From Bacteroidota bacterium (GTDB lineage: Bacteria > Bacteroidota > Bacteroidia > B-17B0 > Aurantibacillaceae), in assembly GCA_021323535.1 (NCBI GenBank), contig JAJONO010000032.1:29639-93638 (forward strand): DNA of 64,000 nucleotides, in the 5' to 3' direction. Positions 24,319 through 33,537 of this stretch are shown here, in pieces; positions within the stretch are counted from its first letter, which is position 1, and each line of letters starts with the position of its first letter. Under the pieces are notes generated by a model, which saw only the letters and a program-made list of their open reading frames with translations, was not told the origin of the DNA and did not search any database. The translations under genes were made by a program, and so were the position numbers.

Positions 24319-26172
24319 TTACAATCCAACCCAGGCTCTTAAAGTTTGTTTTTGTTTTTCACTGATACTTTCTTTTAACGAAATTTTATTATGCTCTGTA
24401 ATCTTCACTTTACGCGCTTTCGCTTTTAAAGTTTTAACCTTGAACTTTCCTTTTTTGTCGGGACGATAAACATCAATAACAACTTTATCATCTTCCTTCA
24501 GGGTCTCGTAATATTTGCCTATAACTTCTTTGGCATTTTCAAGGGTAATTTCTGTTCCGTTGATCTTATAAAGTTCGTCGCCCGCCTGAAACCCAAGCGC
24601 TTTACCAAATTCGTCCAGATCTTTAATATCAGTGACCATAAGACGTTTTGTTTCCGTGTTATAGTCGAGGTCAGGACTTCCAAACGAAAACTCGAAGGTG
24701 ATATGTTCAGAAACAAAATCAACGCCTATTTTTTCAAATACTTCTTTCATAGGAAGTGGCGTTTTTCCTGAAACGTGTTTTCTTAAAAACTGTCCGATCT
24801 CAGGGAAGGTAAATTTTTCAATGTCATTAAAAAGATCTTCATCGTTAAACGATTTATTTTTCCCGTATTTGGTGGAAAGATCTTTCATCAGATTCTGTGT
24901 TCCGTATTTTCCATTGCTGTAATCACGTAATAAAATATCCAGACACATGCCAATCAAAGCTCCTTTTTCGTAAACGTTATTGTATTGAGGATGTATTTTT
25001 TCTTCGAGAACATGTTTGCTCATCCATGTAAAACTCATGGTATCGTTAAATTCGGTGAGGCTCGTCTCGTATTTTTGCATCATGGTATTGATAAGATCGT
25101 CAATGCCAATGATGCCTCCTTTTGCCTGTGCATGATGAGCGGCGTATTCGGTCATACCTTCGTACAACCACAGGTGTTCGCTCATTTTAGGCTTATTAAA
25201 ATCAAAATCACCGATCTCTTTTGAGTGAATGTTCAACGGTGTTACAATGTGAAAGAATTCATGGGCGGCAACATCTCTTAATTCCTGCTGGAGATAAGTG
25301 CTGTCCATTTCGGGCATCACATAAAACGAAGAATACGAATGTTCCAGTGCTCCATGCGCGCCCGAACGGGTGGTTCTGTCAATGAAATAAAACAAGAACG
25401 CGTATTTGTTTACCGGAAGTTCTCCTCCGAGATAATCACGCTGCGCGTAAAGTAATTGTTTTAAAGTTTTTGCAATGTATTTTGAGTTGATCTTTTTGTT
25501 TGGAGAGTAGCAGCTTACCAGAACTTTTGTGTTTGCCACCATCACGGTAGTAGTATCCGGAATGCAATACATGATAGGAGAATCTACAAGATCGTGATAA
25601 TCGAAAACAGAAACCAGGTCCTTTGTCTCGCCAGGTTTAATATCCGATAATCCTGTAGAGGGATAAAAGCCTTTTGGTTTTTCGAATTCGAGAACAAAAT
25701 TACGATCGGTCATTCCTTTGTAATAACCGAAGAAACCATGTGTGTTTATAGAAAAATTTTTTCCTTCTTCAATGTTCGTCCCACCAGGTTCAAAAACCAC
25801 TTTGCCCGAATCTTTCGATTCCATTTTGTCCCAGGTATCATCCACGTCGTAAGTAATCTCGTTGATTTCTGTTGCGGGAGACATTTTATAGGTGTTCGCA
25901 TCTGTCTTTGTTACAGTAATGGTCTTGCCGTTCTTTCCGCTTACTTTCAGATTGCTGATGAATCTTCCAAAATTATATATCTCGTAAGTACCGGGAACCA
26001 TAGCGGGGAAACAGAATTCAACTTCGTTTTGTGTTAGTTCAGGGGGACTTAGTTTTATTGAAACCCTGTCGTTGGTTACCCTGGTAAGATTTATAGAGTA
26101 GCGGTAATCTTTTCCGGCCTTAAGTTGAAAGATGAGGGAGCAGAAAAGTATAAAGGAAAAAAAAGATTTCAT
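24319..26172 (-). CDS. M61 family peptidase with PDZ domain
   Basis: A 617-residue exported metallopeptidase of family M61 (glycyl aminopeptidase-like). Signal peptide to about residue 19. An N-terminal beta domain (about 22-190) precedes the thermolysin-like catalytic part with AAHEFFHIVTP (HExxH) and the downstream glutamate in LWLYEGMTEYAAHH. A C-terminal PDZ domain (about 500-590, LGFQAGDELYKINGTEI) may bind substrate tails. Length fits the family. It follows the CPBP protease gene by 3 bases and precedes the PorE-like gene, so envelope protein handling is a likely shared theme. Confidence 0.9.
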   Translation of the reverse strand: MKSFFSFILFCSLIFQLKAGKDYRYSINLTRVTNDRVSIKLSPPELTQNEVEFCFPAMVPGTYEIYNFGRFISNLKVSGKNGKTITVTKTDANTYKMSPATEINEITYDVDDTWDKMESKDSGKVVFEPGGTNIEEGKNFSINTHGFFGYYKGMTDRNFVLEFEKPKGFYPSTGLSDIKPGETKDLVSVFDYHDLVDSPIMYCIPDTTTVMVANTKVLVSCYSPNKKINSKYIAKTLKQLLYAQRDYLGGELPVNKYAFLFYFIDRTTRSGAHGALEHSYSSFYVMPEMDSTYLQQELRDVAAHEFFHIVTPLNIHSKEIGDFDFNKPKMSEHLWLYEGMTEYAAHHAQAKGGIIGIDDLINTMMQKYETSLTEFNDTMSFTWMSKHVLEEKIHPQYNNVYEKGALIGMCLDILLRDYSNGKYGTQNLMKDLSTKYGKNKSFNDEDLFNDIEKFTFPEIGQFLRKHVSGKTPLPMKEVFEKIGVDFVSEHITFEFSFGSPDLDYNTETKRLMVTDIKDLDEFGKALGFQAGDELYKINGTEITLENAKEVIGKYYETLKEDDKVVIDVYRPDKKGKFKVKTLKAKARKVKITEHNKISLKESISEKQKQTLRAWVGL

Positions 26173-26175
26173 TAT

Positions 26176-27144
26176 TTATTTTAGTATTAAATTAAAGTTT
26201 TTCCAACGATATATAAGCCAAAAAATGATAAAAGTTACCGACGACATAATAACAGCGGCAATTAATTCGGCAGCTGGGTCTACTTCGCTTACACCAAAAA
26301 TAGCATCTGTAACGAGTGTGCCTTTTGGATTGGTAATAAGAAGACTTGAAATAAGATTGTTGGCCAGGTGTATTCCCCATGAAAGTTCAAGCCCCTCATC
26401 GATCAGCGCCAAAAACCCAAGAAAAAAACCAAAGAAAGCATAGTATGGAAACATGATGCCCCAGCCGTAATTGACAGCTTCCGGATTCTGCATATGCAAA
26501 AGACCAAAAAGCAAAGAAGTAACAATGAGAGGTGCTATGCCACTTTTAAAAATAAGTGCAAGGCCCTGCATAAGATAACCCCTTATAAAAATTTCTTCGG
26601 CTCCGGTTTGTATCGGCATTAAGATCACGCACACAACGAGCAATGTAAAAAATTTTGCCGCGTCAAACTGAATAGTAAATTGTTCCGGTTCGGTTAAATA
26701 ACCAATGATTGTAAGGATGATCACCATGGACCCCCATATTGCAAAGGCTGTAAAGAATCTTTTGTACCTGAATTTTCTGTAGGCAGTAATAATCGAGAGA
26801 ATGGGCTTTTTATGAACCCGTCTCACCGCTACAAAAAGTCCAAACAAACCAAATACAAACATGCCCATAAGGAATACAAGCATCAGGTTCCTGTCAATTC
26901 CTGTAATGCCTGGATCGGTAAGCAGTTTTTCATTCTTCTGAATATCCTCCGGTGTATAACCCTTGTTAACCAGTTTTACCAGCAGAAACATGGCAAACAC
27001 CAGTTGAAATCCGAGATAACCTACAACAGTAGCAAGTATTCCGAAAAAATACATCCACACTTCGTTGCGTCCATGAACAAGACCCGAGTTCAGAAAAAGG
27101 TTATTGAAAGGAAGTTGTGGCTTATTGGGTTCCTGTTGGTCCAT
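26176..27144 (-). CDS. CPBP family intramembrane metalloprotease
   Basis: A 322-residue membrane protein of the CAAX protease / bacteriocin-processing (CPBP, Abi) family. About seven to eight hydrophobic segments are visible. Motif 1 is GAEEIFIRGYLM (EExxxR), motif 2 is the histidine in LLFGLLHMQNPE, and motif 3 is WGIHLANNLI. Such enzymes cleave within the membrane; substrates in Bacteroidota are mostly unknown. It is the first gene of the run down to 21588. Confidence 0.9.
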   Translation of the reverse strand: MDQQEPNKPQLPFNNLFLNSGLVHGRNEVWMYFFGILATVVGYLGFQLVFAMFLLVKLVNKGYTPEDIQKNEKLLTDPGITGIDRNLMLVFLMGMFVFGLFGLFVAVRRVHKKPILSIITAYRKFRYKRFFTAFAIWGSMVIILTIIGYLTEPEQFTIQFDAAKFFTLLVVCVILMPIQTGAEEIFIRGYLMQGLALIFKSGIAPLIVTSLLFGLLHMQNPEAVNYGWGIMFPYYAFFGFFLGFLALIDEGLELSWGIHLANNLISSLLITNPKGTLVTDAIFGVSEVDPAAELIAAVIMSSVTFIIFWLIYRWKNFNLILK

Positions 27145-27181
27145 TATGTTTTTTTAAAGTTTCGGGTAATGATTTAATACC

Positions 27182-27189
27182 TAATTTTG
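27182..27189 (+). promoter_or_regulatory. -7 promoter box for the di-haem peroxidase
   Basis: TAATTTTG, a perfect TAnnTTTG box, 53 bases before the ATG at 27243; a weak TTTC -33 element lies about 20 bases upstream. Confidence 0.5.
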
Positions 27190-27242
27190 GCAGTCTAAAT
27201 GTAACTGATTTTTTGCTCGAAACACAATAAAGGATTGAAATA

Positions 27243-28193
27243 ATGAAACTGTTTTCCCTCTGTATTTCCTTGGTTTTTTTACTTGCGGCCTGCTCTTCAA
27301 ATGAGCGCGAAAAAATAATCACCACCGAAAAACAATTGGGCGAAATTCTCTTCTTTGATCCCATTCTTTCAAGAGACAGTTCACTGAGCTGCGGCAGTTG
27401 TCATAAACCCGAATTCGCCTTCGCGGATAACGTCGCTTTCAGTAAAGGAGTATTTGGACAAGCTACCACACGCAACACACCAAGCGCCATGAATCTCAGC
27501 GACCGTAATTTTTATTTCTGGGACGGGCGTTCCGAAACACTGGAACACCAGGCCATGGGTCCTGTTGAAAATTCGGGAGAGATGGATCTTCCTGCAACTA
27601 TTCTTGTAAAGCGTTTACTAAGAAGCGAACGCTACAAAACAGCTTTTAATAATGTTTATGGAAAAGATCCTTCGCGCGATTTAATTTCTTCGGCGCTCGC
27701 TGCTTTTGAAAGAACACTTGAAACAAGTAAAAGTCCTTTCGATAAATACATGAAAGGAGAAGATACTACTTTGTTTTCTGAAAGCGCGAAACGTGGATTA
27801 GACATCTTTAACAACAAAGGAAAATGTTTCGATTGCCATTTCGGGACCGACTTCACAGGCAATGATCAGTTCAGAAATATTGGCCTTTATAATGGAAAAG
27901 AATTGAATGATAAAGGACGCATTCTCATCAGTGGAAAAGCAAAAGATCTTGGTGCGTTTAAAACTCCAGGATTAAGAAACATAGCGCAAACCGCGCCTTA
28001 CATGCATAATGGTATGTTTAAAACATTAAGTGAAGTAATTGACTATTATGACGAACCCGATAAATTCGTAAATAATAGTATTAACCGTGATACACTTCTT
28101 AAAAAACCTCTGGGTTTAACGGCCACTGAGAAAAAAGACCTGGAGAATTTTCTTCTGAGCCTTAGCGACGAACGTTTTTCAAAGAAAAAATAG
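27243..28193 (+). CDS. Di-haem cytochrome c peroxidase (CcpA/MauG family) lipoprotein
   Basis: A 316-residue exported lipoprotein (lipobox LLAAC, C17). Two haem c sites are present: CGSCH (C50-H54) and CFDCH near residues 195-199. The conserved segment TRNTPSAMNLSDRNFYFWDG and the later FKTPGLRNIAQTAPYMHNG match bacterial di-haem peroxidases, which reduce hydrogen peroxide in the periplasm with electrons from cytochromes. Length is typical. It stands alone between divergent and convergent genes. A MauG-like oxidase role cannot be excluded. Confidence 0.92.
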   Translation: MKLFSLCISLVFLLAACSSNEREKIITTEKQLGEILFFDPILSRDSSLSCGSCHKPEFAFADNVAFSKGVFGQATTRNTPSAMNLSDRNFYFWDGRSETLEHQAMGPVENSGEMDLPATILVKRLLRSERYKTAFNNVYGKDPSRDLISSALAAFERTLETSKSPFDKYMKGEDTTLFSESAKRGLDIFNNKGKCFDCHFGTDFTGNDQFRNIGLYNGKELNDKGRILISGKAKDLGAFKTPGLRNIAQTAPYMHNGMFKTLSEVIDYYDEPDKFVNNSINRDTLLKKPLGLTATEKKDLENFLLSLSDERFSKKK

Positions 28194-28195
28194 GA

Positions 28196-28615
28196 TCAGA
28201 GCTCAGAATATAATTTCTGAAAAGGAATTTTGTTTTTTACCTGGTGCCACTCGAGCGCCTGATCAAAATTGGTAAACATTTTTGTTTTTGTTTTAGGCTT
28301 CATGACAGCCAGGTAAAAGTTGGCGATAATTTTTTGACCCAGTCCTGCTAAAATAAAAGCTTCTGATTCCTGGTATTTGCTGTGCGGACTATCCGCCATG
28401 TATTTTAATACTTCCTTAGGGATGTGAGAAAATTCAAGCTGGCGTACATCGTAAATAACTTTAACAACCTTATCTCCCATTATCCTATAAGTTTGCTCAT
28501 TGTTAAGTACAACATTTTCAAGATTCATTTCATTATCATCTTTAAGTCTGACCACCATGAGATTTTCATCTTCGCAGTAAAAGGAACGCGACAAAACTGT
28601 GTCAAACTTCAGCAT
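28196..28615 (-). CDS. STAS/SpoIIAA-like small protein, unknown function
   Basis: A 139-residue soluble protein. The pattern of a beta pair, then VVKVIYDVRQLEFSHIPKEV, then a helix and QKIIANFYLAVMKPK resembles STAS/SpoIIAA-like domains, which act in protein-protein regulation. No catalytic motif or signal peptide. It begins 3 bases after the UDP-glucuronate decarboxylase stop and so is the last gene of the nucleotide-sugar operon. The fold assignment is an inference from the pattern only. Confidence 0.6.
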   Translation of the reverse strand: MLKFDTVLSRSFYCEDENLMVVRLKDDNEMNLENVVLNNEQTYRIMGDKVVKVIYDVRQLEFSHIPKEVLKYMADSPHSKYQESEAFILAGLGQKIIANFYLAVMKPKTKTKMFTNFDQALEWHQVKNKIPFQKLYSEL

Positions 28616-28618
28616 GGA

Positions 28619-29590
28619 TTATTTGAATTGTCGATGTTCTACTTTGTTAAGATCCTCTTTACTTAATGATTTAAAATAGTCGTATGTGATTTTTAATCCT
28701 TCGGCTCGGTTCACTTTCGGTTCCCAGCCAAGAATTTCTTTAGCTTTTGAAATGTCGGGTCTACGTTGTTTAGGATCGTCTTTTGGAAGTGGTAAAGAAA
28801 TAAGTTTTTGCTTTGCGCCGGTAAGTTTTAGAATTTCCTCACCAAATTCTTTAATAGTAATTTCACTTGGGTTACCAACGTTTACCGGCATATGATAATC
28901 GCTTAATAACAAACGGTAAATGCCTTCCACAAGATCGTCCACATAACAAAAACTACGTGTCTGGCTTCCATCGCCGAACATCGTTAGGTCTTCTCCTCTT
29001 AAAGCTTGCCCGATAAAAGCAGGAAGAACCCGTCCGTCATTCAGTCGCATTCTTGGTCCATACGTATTAAAGATCCTTACAATTCGTGTCTCAAGCCCGT
29101 GAGCATTATTATAGGCCATTGTAATGGCTTCCATGAAACGTTTTGCTTCGTCGTAACAACCGCGCGGACCAACAGGATTTACATTTCCCCAATAATCTTC
29201 GGTTTGCGGATGAACATGCGGGTCACCATATACTTCGCTGGTAGAAGCAACAAGAACTCTTGCGTTTTTAGATTTTGCCAATCCTAAAACATTATGTGTT
29301 CCTAATGAAGAAACTTTTAGAGTTTGAATCGGAATTTTTAAATAATCGATTGGTGAAGCGGGTGAAGCGAAGTGAAGTATATAATCCAATTCACCAGGAA
29401 CGTGAATGAATTTGGAAACATCGTGATGATAGAACTCAAATTCTTTGAGCTTGAAAAGGTGTTCAATGTTTTTAAGATCGCCGGTGATCAGATTGTCCAT
29501 CGCGATCACATGATATTTCTCTTTTATAAAACGGTCGCAAAGGTGTGAACCTAAAAAACCCGCGGCGCCAGTAATGAGAACTCTTTTCAT
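28619..29590 (-). CDS. UDP-glucuronate decarboxylase (UDP-xylose synthase), SDR family
   Basis: A 323-residue extended SDR enzyme. The NAD-binding [10 protein letters not shown] is at about 8-17. [11 protein letters not shown], the active-site TSEVYGDP and the YxxxK motif YDEAKR within [16 protein letters not shown] mark the UXS group, which converts UDP-glucuronic acid to UDP-xylose. It directly follows ugd, which supplies UDP-glucuronic acid, so the two steps run in sequence. The product probably feeds an exopolysaccharide or glycan. A short heptad-like stretch (29598-29611) precedes the ATG. Confidence 0.92.
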   Translation of the reverse strand: MKRVLITGAAGFLGSHLCDRFIKEKYHVIAMDNLITGDLKNIEHLFKLKEFEFYHHDVSKFIHVPGELDYILHFASPASPIDYLKIPIQTLKVSSLGTHNVLGLAKSKNARVLVASTSEVYGDPHVHPQTEDYWGNVNPVGPRGCYDEAKRFMEAITMAYNNAHGLETRIVRIFNTYGPRMRLNDGRVLPAFIGQALRGEDLTMFGDGSQTRSFCYVDDLVEGIYRLLLSDYHMPVNVGNPSEITIKEFGEEILKLTGAKQKLISLPLPKDDPKQRRPDISKAKEILGWEPKVNRAEGLKITYDYFKSLSKEDLNKVEHRQFK

Positions 29591-29646
29591 AATATCAGTT
29601 TATAGTTTAGATTTTCGATTTCTGAATGATCCTGTAATTCAAAAAT

Positions 29647-30969
29647 TTATTTCGTTTTTATTCCAATACAGTAATAGTCAAAGCCCAATTCTTTCATATC
29701 ATGATGATCGAAAATATTTCTTCCATCGAAGATCAGTTTGTTATTTAAACGTTCAGCAAGCTCAGTGAAGTCAGGAACGCGGAATTCCGGCCATTCGGTA
29801 ATAATAAGAAGCGCGTCGGCCTTATTTAAAGGACCGTACATATCTGTGGCGTAAGAAATAGTATCTCCAAGAATGCGATGCGCTTCATGCTTTGCAACAG
29901 GATCGTAGGCAACCACACTGGCTCCGGCTTTTAATAATTTCTCAATGATAACCAGGCTTGGTGCTTCCCGCATATCGTCGGTTTTAGGTTTAAACGATAA
30001 GCCCCACATGGCAAATGTTTTTCCTTTAAGATCGTTATTGAAATGCGTGCGCACCTTGTTGAACAGAACTTCTTTCTGTTTGTCATTTACTTCTTCCACC
30101 GCGTTAAGAATACGCATGTCGTATTTATTTTCTTTCGCAGTTTTAATCAACGCTTTCACGTCTTTTGGAAAACAGCTTCCGCCATATCCAACACCGGGGT
30201 AAATAAATTTATTACCGATCCTTCCGTCACTGCCTATACCCTTACGAACCATATTCACATCGGCTCCCATGATTTCGCAAAGATTAGCGATGTCGTTCAT
30301 GAAACTGATCTTCGTGGCAAGCATGGAGTTGGCGGCATACTTTGTCATTTCGGCGCTCGCAATATCCATAAAAATGATCGGGTGCCCGTTCATTAAAAAT
30401 GGTTTATATAATCGGCGCATAATATCTTCGGCAATCGGATTATCAATTCCAACCACAATACGATCGGGCTTCATGAAATCTTCAATAGCTGCACCTTCTT
30501 TTAAAAATTCAGGATTGGAAGAAATATAATAAGGTATTTTTACCTGGCGCACATCGAGTTCTTTTTGTAAAGCGTGACGTACTTTTTCTGAAGTGGCCAC
30601 CGGAACGGTTGATTTGGTGACAACTACTAATTGTCTTTGCATGTACTTTCCAATATCGGAAGCAACCGCGAGTACATATTTAAGATCGGCCGATCCGTCT
30701 TCGTCAGGAGGTGTTCCCACTGCAATAAAAGCAACGTCGCAATCTTCAATACTGTCTTTAAGTGAAGTTGAAAACTGTAGACGGTTCTTCTTTACATTCC
30801 TCAGAACCATTTCTTCAAGTCCGGGTTCGTAAATAGGAAGAATTCCCTGTTTAAGATTATCAATTTTTTTCTTGTCAATGTCTACGCAGGTTACTGATGC
30901 GCCAACTTCGCTGAAACAGGTTCCTGTTACGAGTCCGACATATCCTGTACCGATTACTGTAATCTTCAT
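29647..30969 (-). CDS. ugd: UDP-glucose 6-dehydrogenase
   Basis: A 440-residue enzyme that oxidises UDP-glucose twice to UDP-glucuronic acid with NAD. It starts MKITVIGTGYVGLVTGTCFS. Catalytic cysteine lies in GYGGSCFPKDVKAL, and TKSTVP and NPEFLKEG are the usual family signatures. Length is normal. Spacing of 7 bases to the upstream aminotransferase and 56 bases to the decarboxylase indicates one operon. Confidence 0.97.
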   Translation of the reverse strand: MKITVIGTGYVGLVTGTCFSEVGASVTCVDIDKKKIDNLKQGILPIYEPGLEEMVLRNVKKNRLQFSTSLKDSIEDCDVAFIAVGTPPDEDGSADLKYVLAVASDIGKYMQRQLVVVTKSTVPVATSEKVRHALQKELDVRQVKIPYYISSNPEFLKEGAAIEDFMKPDRIVVGIDNPIAEDIMRRLYKPFLMNGHPIIFMDIASAEMTKYAANSMLATKISFMNDIANLCEIMGADVNMVRKGIGSDGRIGNKFIYPGVGYGGSCFPKDVKALIKTAKENKYDMRILNAVEEVNDKQKEVLFNKVRTHFNNDLKGKTFAMWGLSFKPKTDDMREAPSLVIIEKLLKAGASVVAYDPVAKHEAHRILGDTISYATDMYGPLNKADALLIITEWPEFRVPDFTELAERLNNKLIFDGRNIFDHHDMKELGFDYYCIGIKTK

Positions 30970-30976
30970 AAATTTT

Positions 30977-32113
30977 TTAGACTAATTCTAATACTGTTTT
31001 AGTTATGTAGTTGAGTGTTTCTTCGTCGAGTTCGGTATGCATGGGTAATGAAAGAACACTTGCGCAGAGTTTTTCAGTAACAGGGAATGCTCCGTCTTTA
31101 TTCCTGTCGCTTTTAAACGCATTTTGTTTGTGAAGAGGAATAGGGTAGTAGATCATAGCGGGAATTCCTTTTTCTGCAAGCTGCTCTTTTAATTTTGTTC
31201 TGTCGACACCATTTAATTGTAAAGTATACTGGTGAAATACATGTGTTGAATTTTTTACACGTTTTGGTGTTTTTAATTTGGGATGATTGGCAAACGCTTT
31301 ATCGTAAAATGAAGCGACTTTATTTCTTGCTTCTGCATAGGAATCAAGGCGCTTAAGTTTTGCAATGAGAACAACTGCCTGAATCGTGTCCAGCCGCGAG
31401 TTGCATCCCAGAACATCGTGTACATACTGAACACTTTGCCCATGATGCGAGATCATTTTTAATTTCTGCGCAAGGTCAGAATCATTGGTATACATCGCGC
31501 CGCCGTCTCCGTAACAACCTAAGTTTTTGCTTGGGAAGAAAGAGGTGCATCCAACATGACCAATGGTTCCTGCTTTTTTTATAGTCCCGTCTTTAAAAGT
31601 ATAGTCGGCGCCAATGGCCTGGGCAACATCTTCAATAACGAAGAGATTGTGTTTTTTTGCAACAGCCATAAGACGTTCCATGTCCGAACATTGTCCGAAT
31701 AAATGTACAGGGACAATAGCTTTGGTTTTTGGTGTAATGGCTTTTTCCAGTTCTTCAATATTGATATCGAATGTGTCCGGGTAAACATCAACAAGAACCG
31801 GAACCAATCCAAGAAGTCCTATAACTTCGGCGGTGGCCACATAAGTAAAATCGGCGGTGATCACTTCATCGCCCGGTTTTAATCCAAGAGCCATCATGGC
31901 AATCTGAAGCGCGTCGGTTCCGTTGGCGCAGGGAATAACATGTTTTACTTTAAGATAAGACTCGAGCTGCGCCTGAAATTCTTTAACAGCGGGGCCATTA
32001 ATAAAAGCTGTTGAATTAATTACATTTTGTATTCCGGCATCAACTTCATCCTTTATTTTTTCATATTGACCTTTTAGGTCAACCATCTGGATTTTTTTTG
32101 TGGAAATCATCAA
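30977..32113 (-). CDS. DegT/DnrJ/EryC1/StrS sugar aminotransferase
   Basis: A 378-residue PLP enzyme that transaminates a keto-sugar bound to a nucleotide. The PLP lysine is in SFFPSKNLGCYGDGGA; other family signatures are CANGTDAL (PLP phosphate site), PVHLFGQ and IEDVAQAIGA. It is the first gene of the operon with ugd and the UXS enzyme, so an amino-pentose or amino-hexose product is possible, but the exact substrate cannot be read from sequence. The upstream 228 bases hold the MITE-like element. Confidence 0.92.
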   Translation of the reverse strand: MMISTKKIQMVDLKGQYEKIKDEVDAGIQNVINSTAFINGPAVKEFQAQLESYLKVKHVIPCANGTDALQIAMMALGLKPGDEVITADFTYVATAEVIGLLGLVPVLVDVYPDTFDINIEELEKAITPKTKAIVPVHLFGQCSDMERLMAVAKKHNLFVIEDVAQAIGADYTFKDGTIKKAGTIGHVGCTSFFPSKNLGCYGDGGAMYTNDSDLAQKLKMISHHGQSVQYVHDVLGCNSRLDTIQAVVLIAKLKRLDSYAEARNKVASFYDKAFANHPKLKTPKRVKNSTHVFHQYTLQLNGVDRTKLKEQLAEKGIPAMIYYPIPLHKQNAFKSDRNKDGAFPVTEKLCASVLSLPMHTELDEETLNYITKTVLELV

Positions 32114-32160
32114 TTGTTTGTTTAATTGGCAGAAAATGCGAAATTACAAAAAAAACGCAA

Positions 32161-32336
32161 GAAGCCATCTCGAAAATAAGCACCAGAGCTTTTTCATCCC
32201 GATAGCTATCGGGATTGATTCAGACGAGGCGCTTTTCGAAGTCAATAGCTCAGCGATCTCTTGACAAGAAACGCAACGAAGTATGAATGAAAAAGACGAC
32301 GCAAAACAGACCGGTAATTATTTTTGAGATGGTTTC
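32161..32336. mobile_element. MITE-like structured intergenic element
   Basis: The ends are imperfect inverted repeats: left CCATCTCGAAAATAAGCACC (32165-32184), right the reverse complement of CCATCTCAAAAATAATTACC. TTTTTCAT also occurs inverted further in. Inside lies a perfect 20-bp palindrome ATCCCGATAGCTATCGGGAT at 32196-32215 and a weaker hairpin around 32230-32275. No reading frame. It fills the whole gap between the thioesterase and the aminotransferase, consistent with a non-coding mobile repeat. Confidence 0.6.
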
Positions 32337-32341
32337 TAACA

Positions 32342-32755
32342 CTATTTACTAAAAAACGGGGCCAGCGCAGTGGCAAACCAGTCGGGAATAGCTGCTACTT
32401 TGTTAGTGGATTTCTGAATGTAAACCAGTGTTACTTTACCGGTGTTGAGTAACTCTCCGTTTGAATTATAGCACTCGTAATCGAAGTTAAGTTTTACACC
32501 TTTTGGCATTTCTTTAATGCTGGTAACAACAGTAATTTCATCATCGTAAAAGGCGGGTTTTTTATAGCTGATGCAATAATCCACAACCGGCATTAGTATT
32601 CCGCGCGCTTCCACTTCTTTATAACTGAAACCAATGAGACGCATGGCTTCAACACGGCCCACTTCATAATACTGTGCATATACCCCATAATAAGCGTAAC
32701 CCATCTGATCGGTTTCACCATAACGTACACGGATTTTTGTTTCTGCTTTGATCAT
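32342..32755 (-). CDS. Acyl-CoA thioesterase, hotdog fold (4HBT/YbgC-like)
   Basis: A 137-residue hotdog-fold enzyme. The start region VRYGETDQMGYAYYGVYAQY contains the YGETDxMG(Y/H)xxY signature with the catalytic aspartate, and YEVGRVEAMR follows. Such enzymes hydrolyse acyl-CoA thioesters; the chain length preferred is not visible. The gene diverges from the 5'-nucleotidase genes with overlapping promoters. Confidence 0.9.
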   Translation of the reverse strand: MIKAETKIRVRYGETDQMGYAYYGVYAQYYEVGRVEAMRLIGFSYKEVEARGILMPVVDYCISYKKPAFYDDEITVVTSIKEMPKGVKLNFDYECYNSNGELLNTGKVTLVYIQKSTNKVAAIPDWFATALAPFFSK

Positions 32756-32773
32756 ATTTAGTTATTAAAAAGC

Positions 32774-32789
32774 TAACTTTACAAATGTA
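32774..32789. promoter_or_regulatory. Back-to-back divergent -7 boxes
   Basis: Plus strand TAACTTTA (32774-32781) serves the gene at 32800; minus strand TACATTTG (32789-32782), a perfect box, serves the thioesterase. The boxes touch, so the two promoters cannot be occupied together. Confidence 0.45.
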
Positions 32790-32799
32790 ATTTTATTTC

Positions 32800-33537
32800 A
32801 TGATCCGAAGGGTTCCCATATTAATTATTGTTCACATTTTATTGTTCTCATGCCACCCGCGTTATCTTAAACAGAGTGAAAAATCTGAACATTATTCTTT
32901 AAAGGAAAGCTCTGTTTCCAATGTGTTGAATGACTCTCTTTCGCGTTACAAAAAAAAAGTAGATCAGGAAACCGGCAGGGTAATTTCTACCCTTAGTGGG
33001 GAAATTACCAAAGAAGGAAACGAAAGCACCCTGGGTAATTTTGTGTGCGATGCCTTGAATTATAATAAAGATTTTTTTCCCGGCGAAACTGTGGATGTTG
33101 TGATCGTAAACCGGGGAGGATTAAGAGCTAATCTTCCTAAAGGAGATATTCGAGTAATCAATATTTTTGAACTCATGCCATTTGAGAACGAACTGGTATT
33201 GGTAACAATAAAAGGAAAGGAGCTACTGAAATTTGTGCCGCACGTGATTGAAAAAAAACATCCTTTCCTGGGTATGAAAATCAAAATAAAGAACGGTCAG
33301 TCTGAATCTGTACTTGTAGGAGACGAGCCTGTTGATGAGACTAAGAATTACAACGTACTTACCAGCGATTATCTTGCCAACGGAGGCGACTCTTTTACTT
33401 TTTTGAGCAACCCGGTTAGCATAAAACCATCTGGTTTAAAAATAAGGGACGCTATTATAAATTACTGCGACTTCGAAAAAAAACTGAAACAAACAATAGA
33501 TCCTTATAAAGATGGAAGACTCATTATTTCAAAATAG
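32800..33537 (+). CDS. 5'-nucleotidase C-terminal domain lipoprotein
   Basis: A 245-residue lipoprotein (lipobox LLFSC, C18) consisting only of the substrate-binding C-terminal domain of UshA-type 5'-nucleotidases: STLGNFVCDALNY, VIVNRGGLRANLPKGDI, FELMPFENELV and SDYLANGGDSF. In E. coli UshA this domain follows the metallophosphoesterase domain in a single chain; here it is a separate gene placed before it. The last 26 bases overlap the start of the metallophosphoesterase gene, implying tight co-translation. It probably docks with the next protein outside the cytoplasm. Confidence 0.9.
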   Translation: MIRRVPILIIVHILLFSCHPRYLKQSEKSEHYSLKESSVSNVLNDSLSRYKKKVDQETGRVISTLSGEITKEGNESTLGNFVCDALNYNKDFFPGETVDVVIVNRGGLRANLPKGDIRVINIFELMPFENELVLVTIKGKELLKFVPHVIEKKHPFLGMKIKIKNGQSESVLVGDEPVDETKNYNVLTSDYLANGGDSFTFLSNPVSIKPSGLKIRDAIINYCDFEKKLKQTIDPYKDGRLIISK

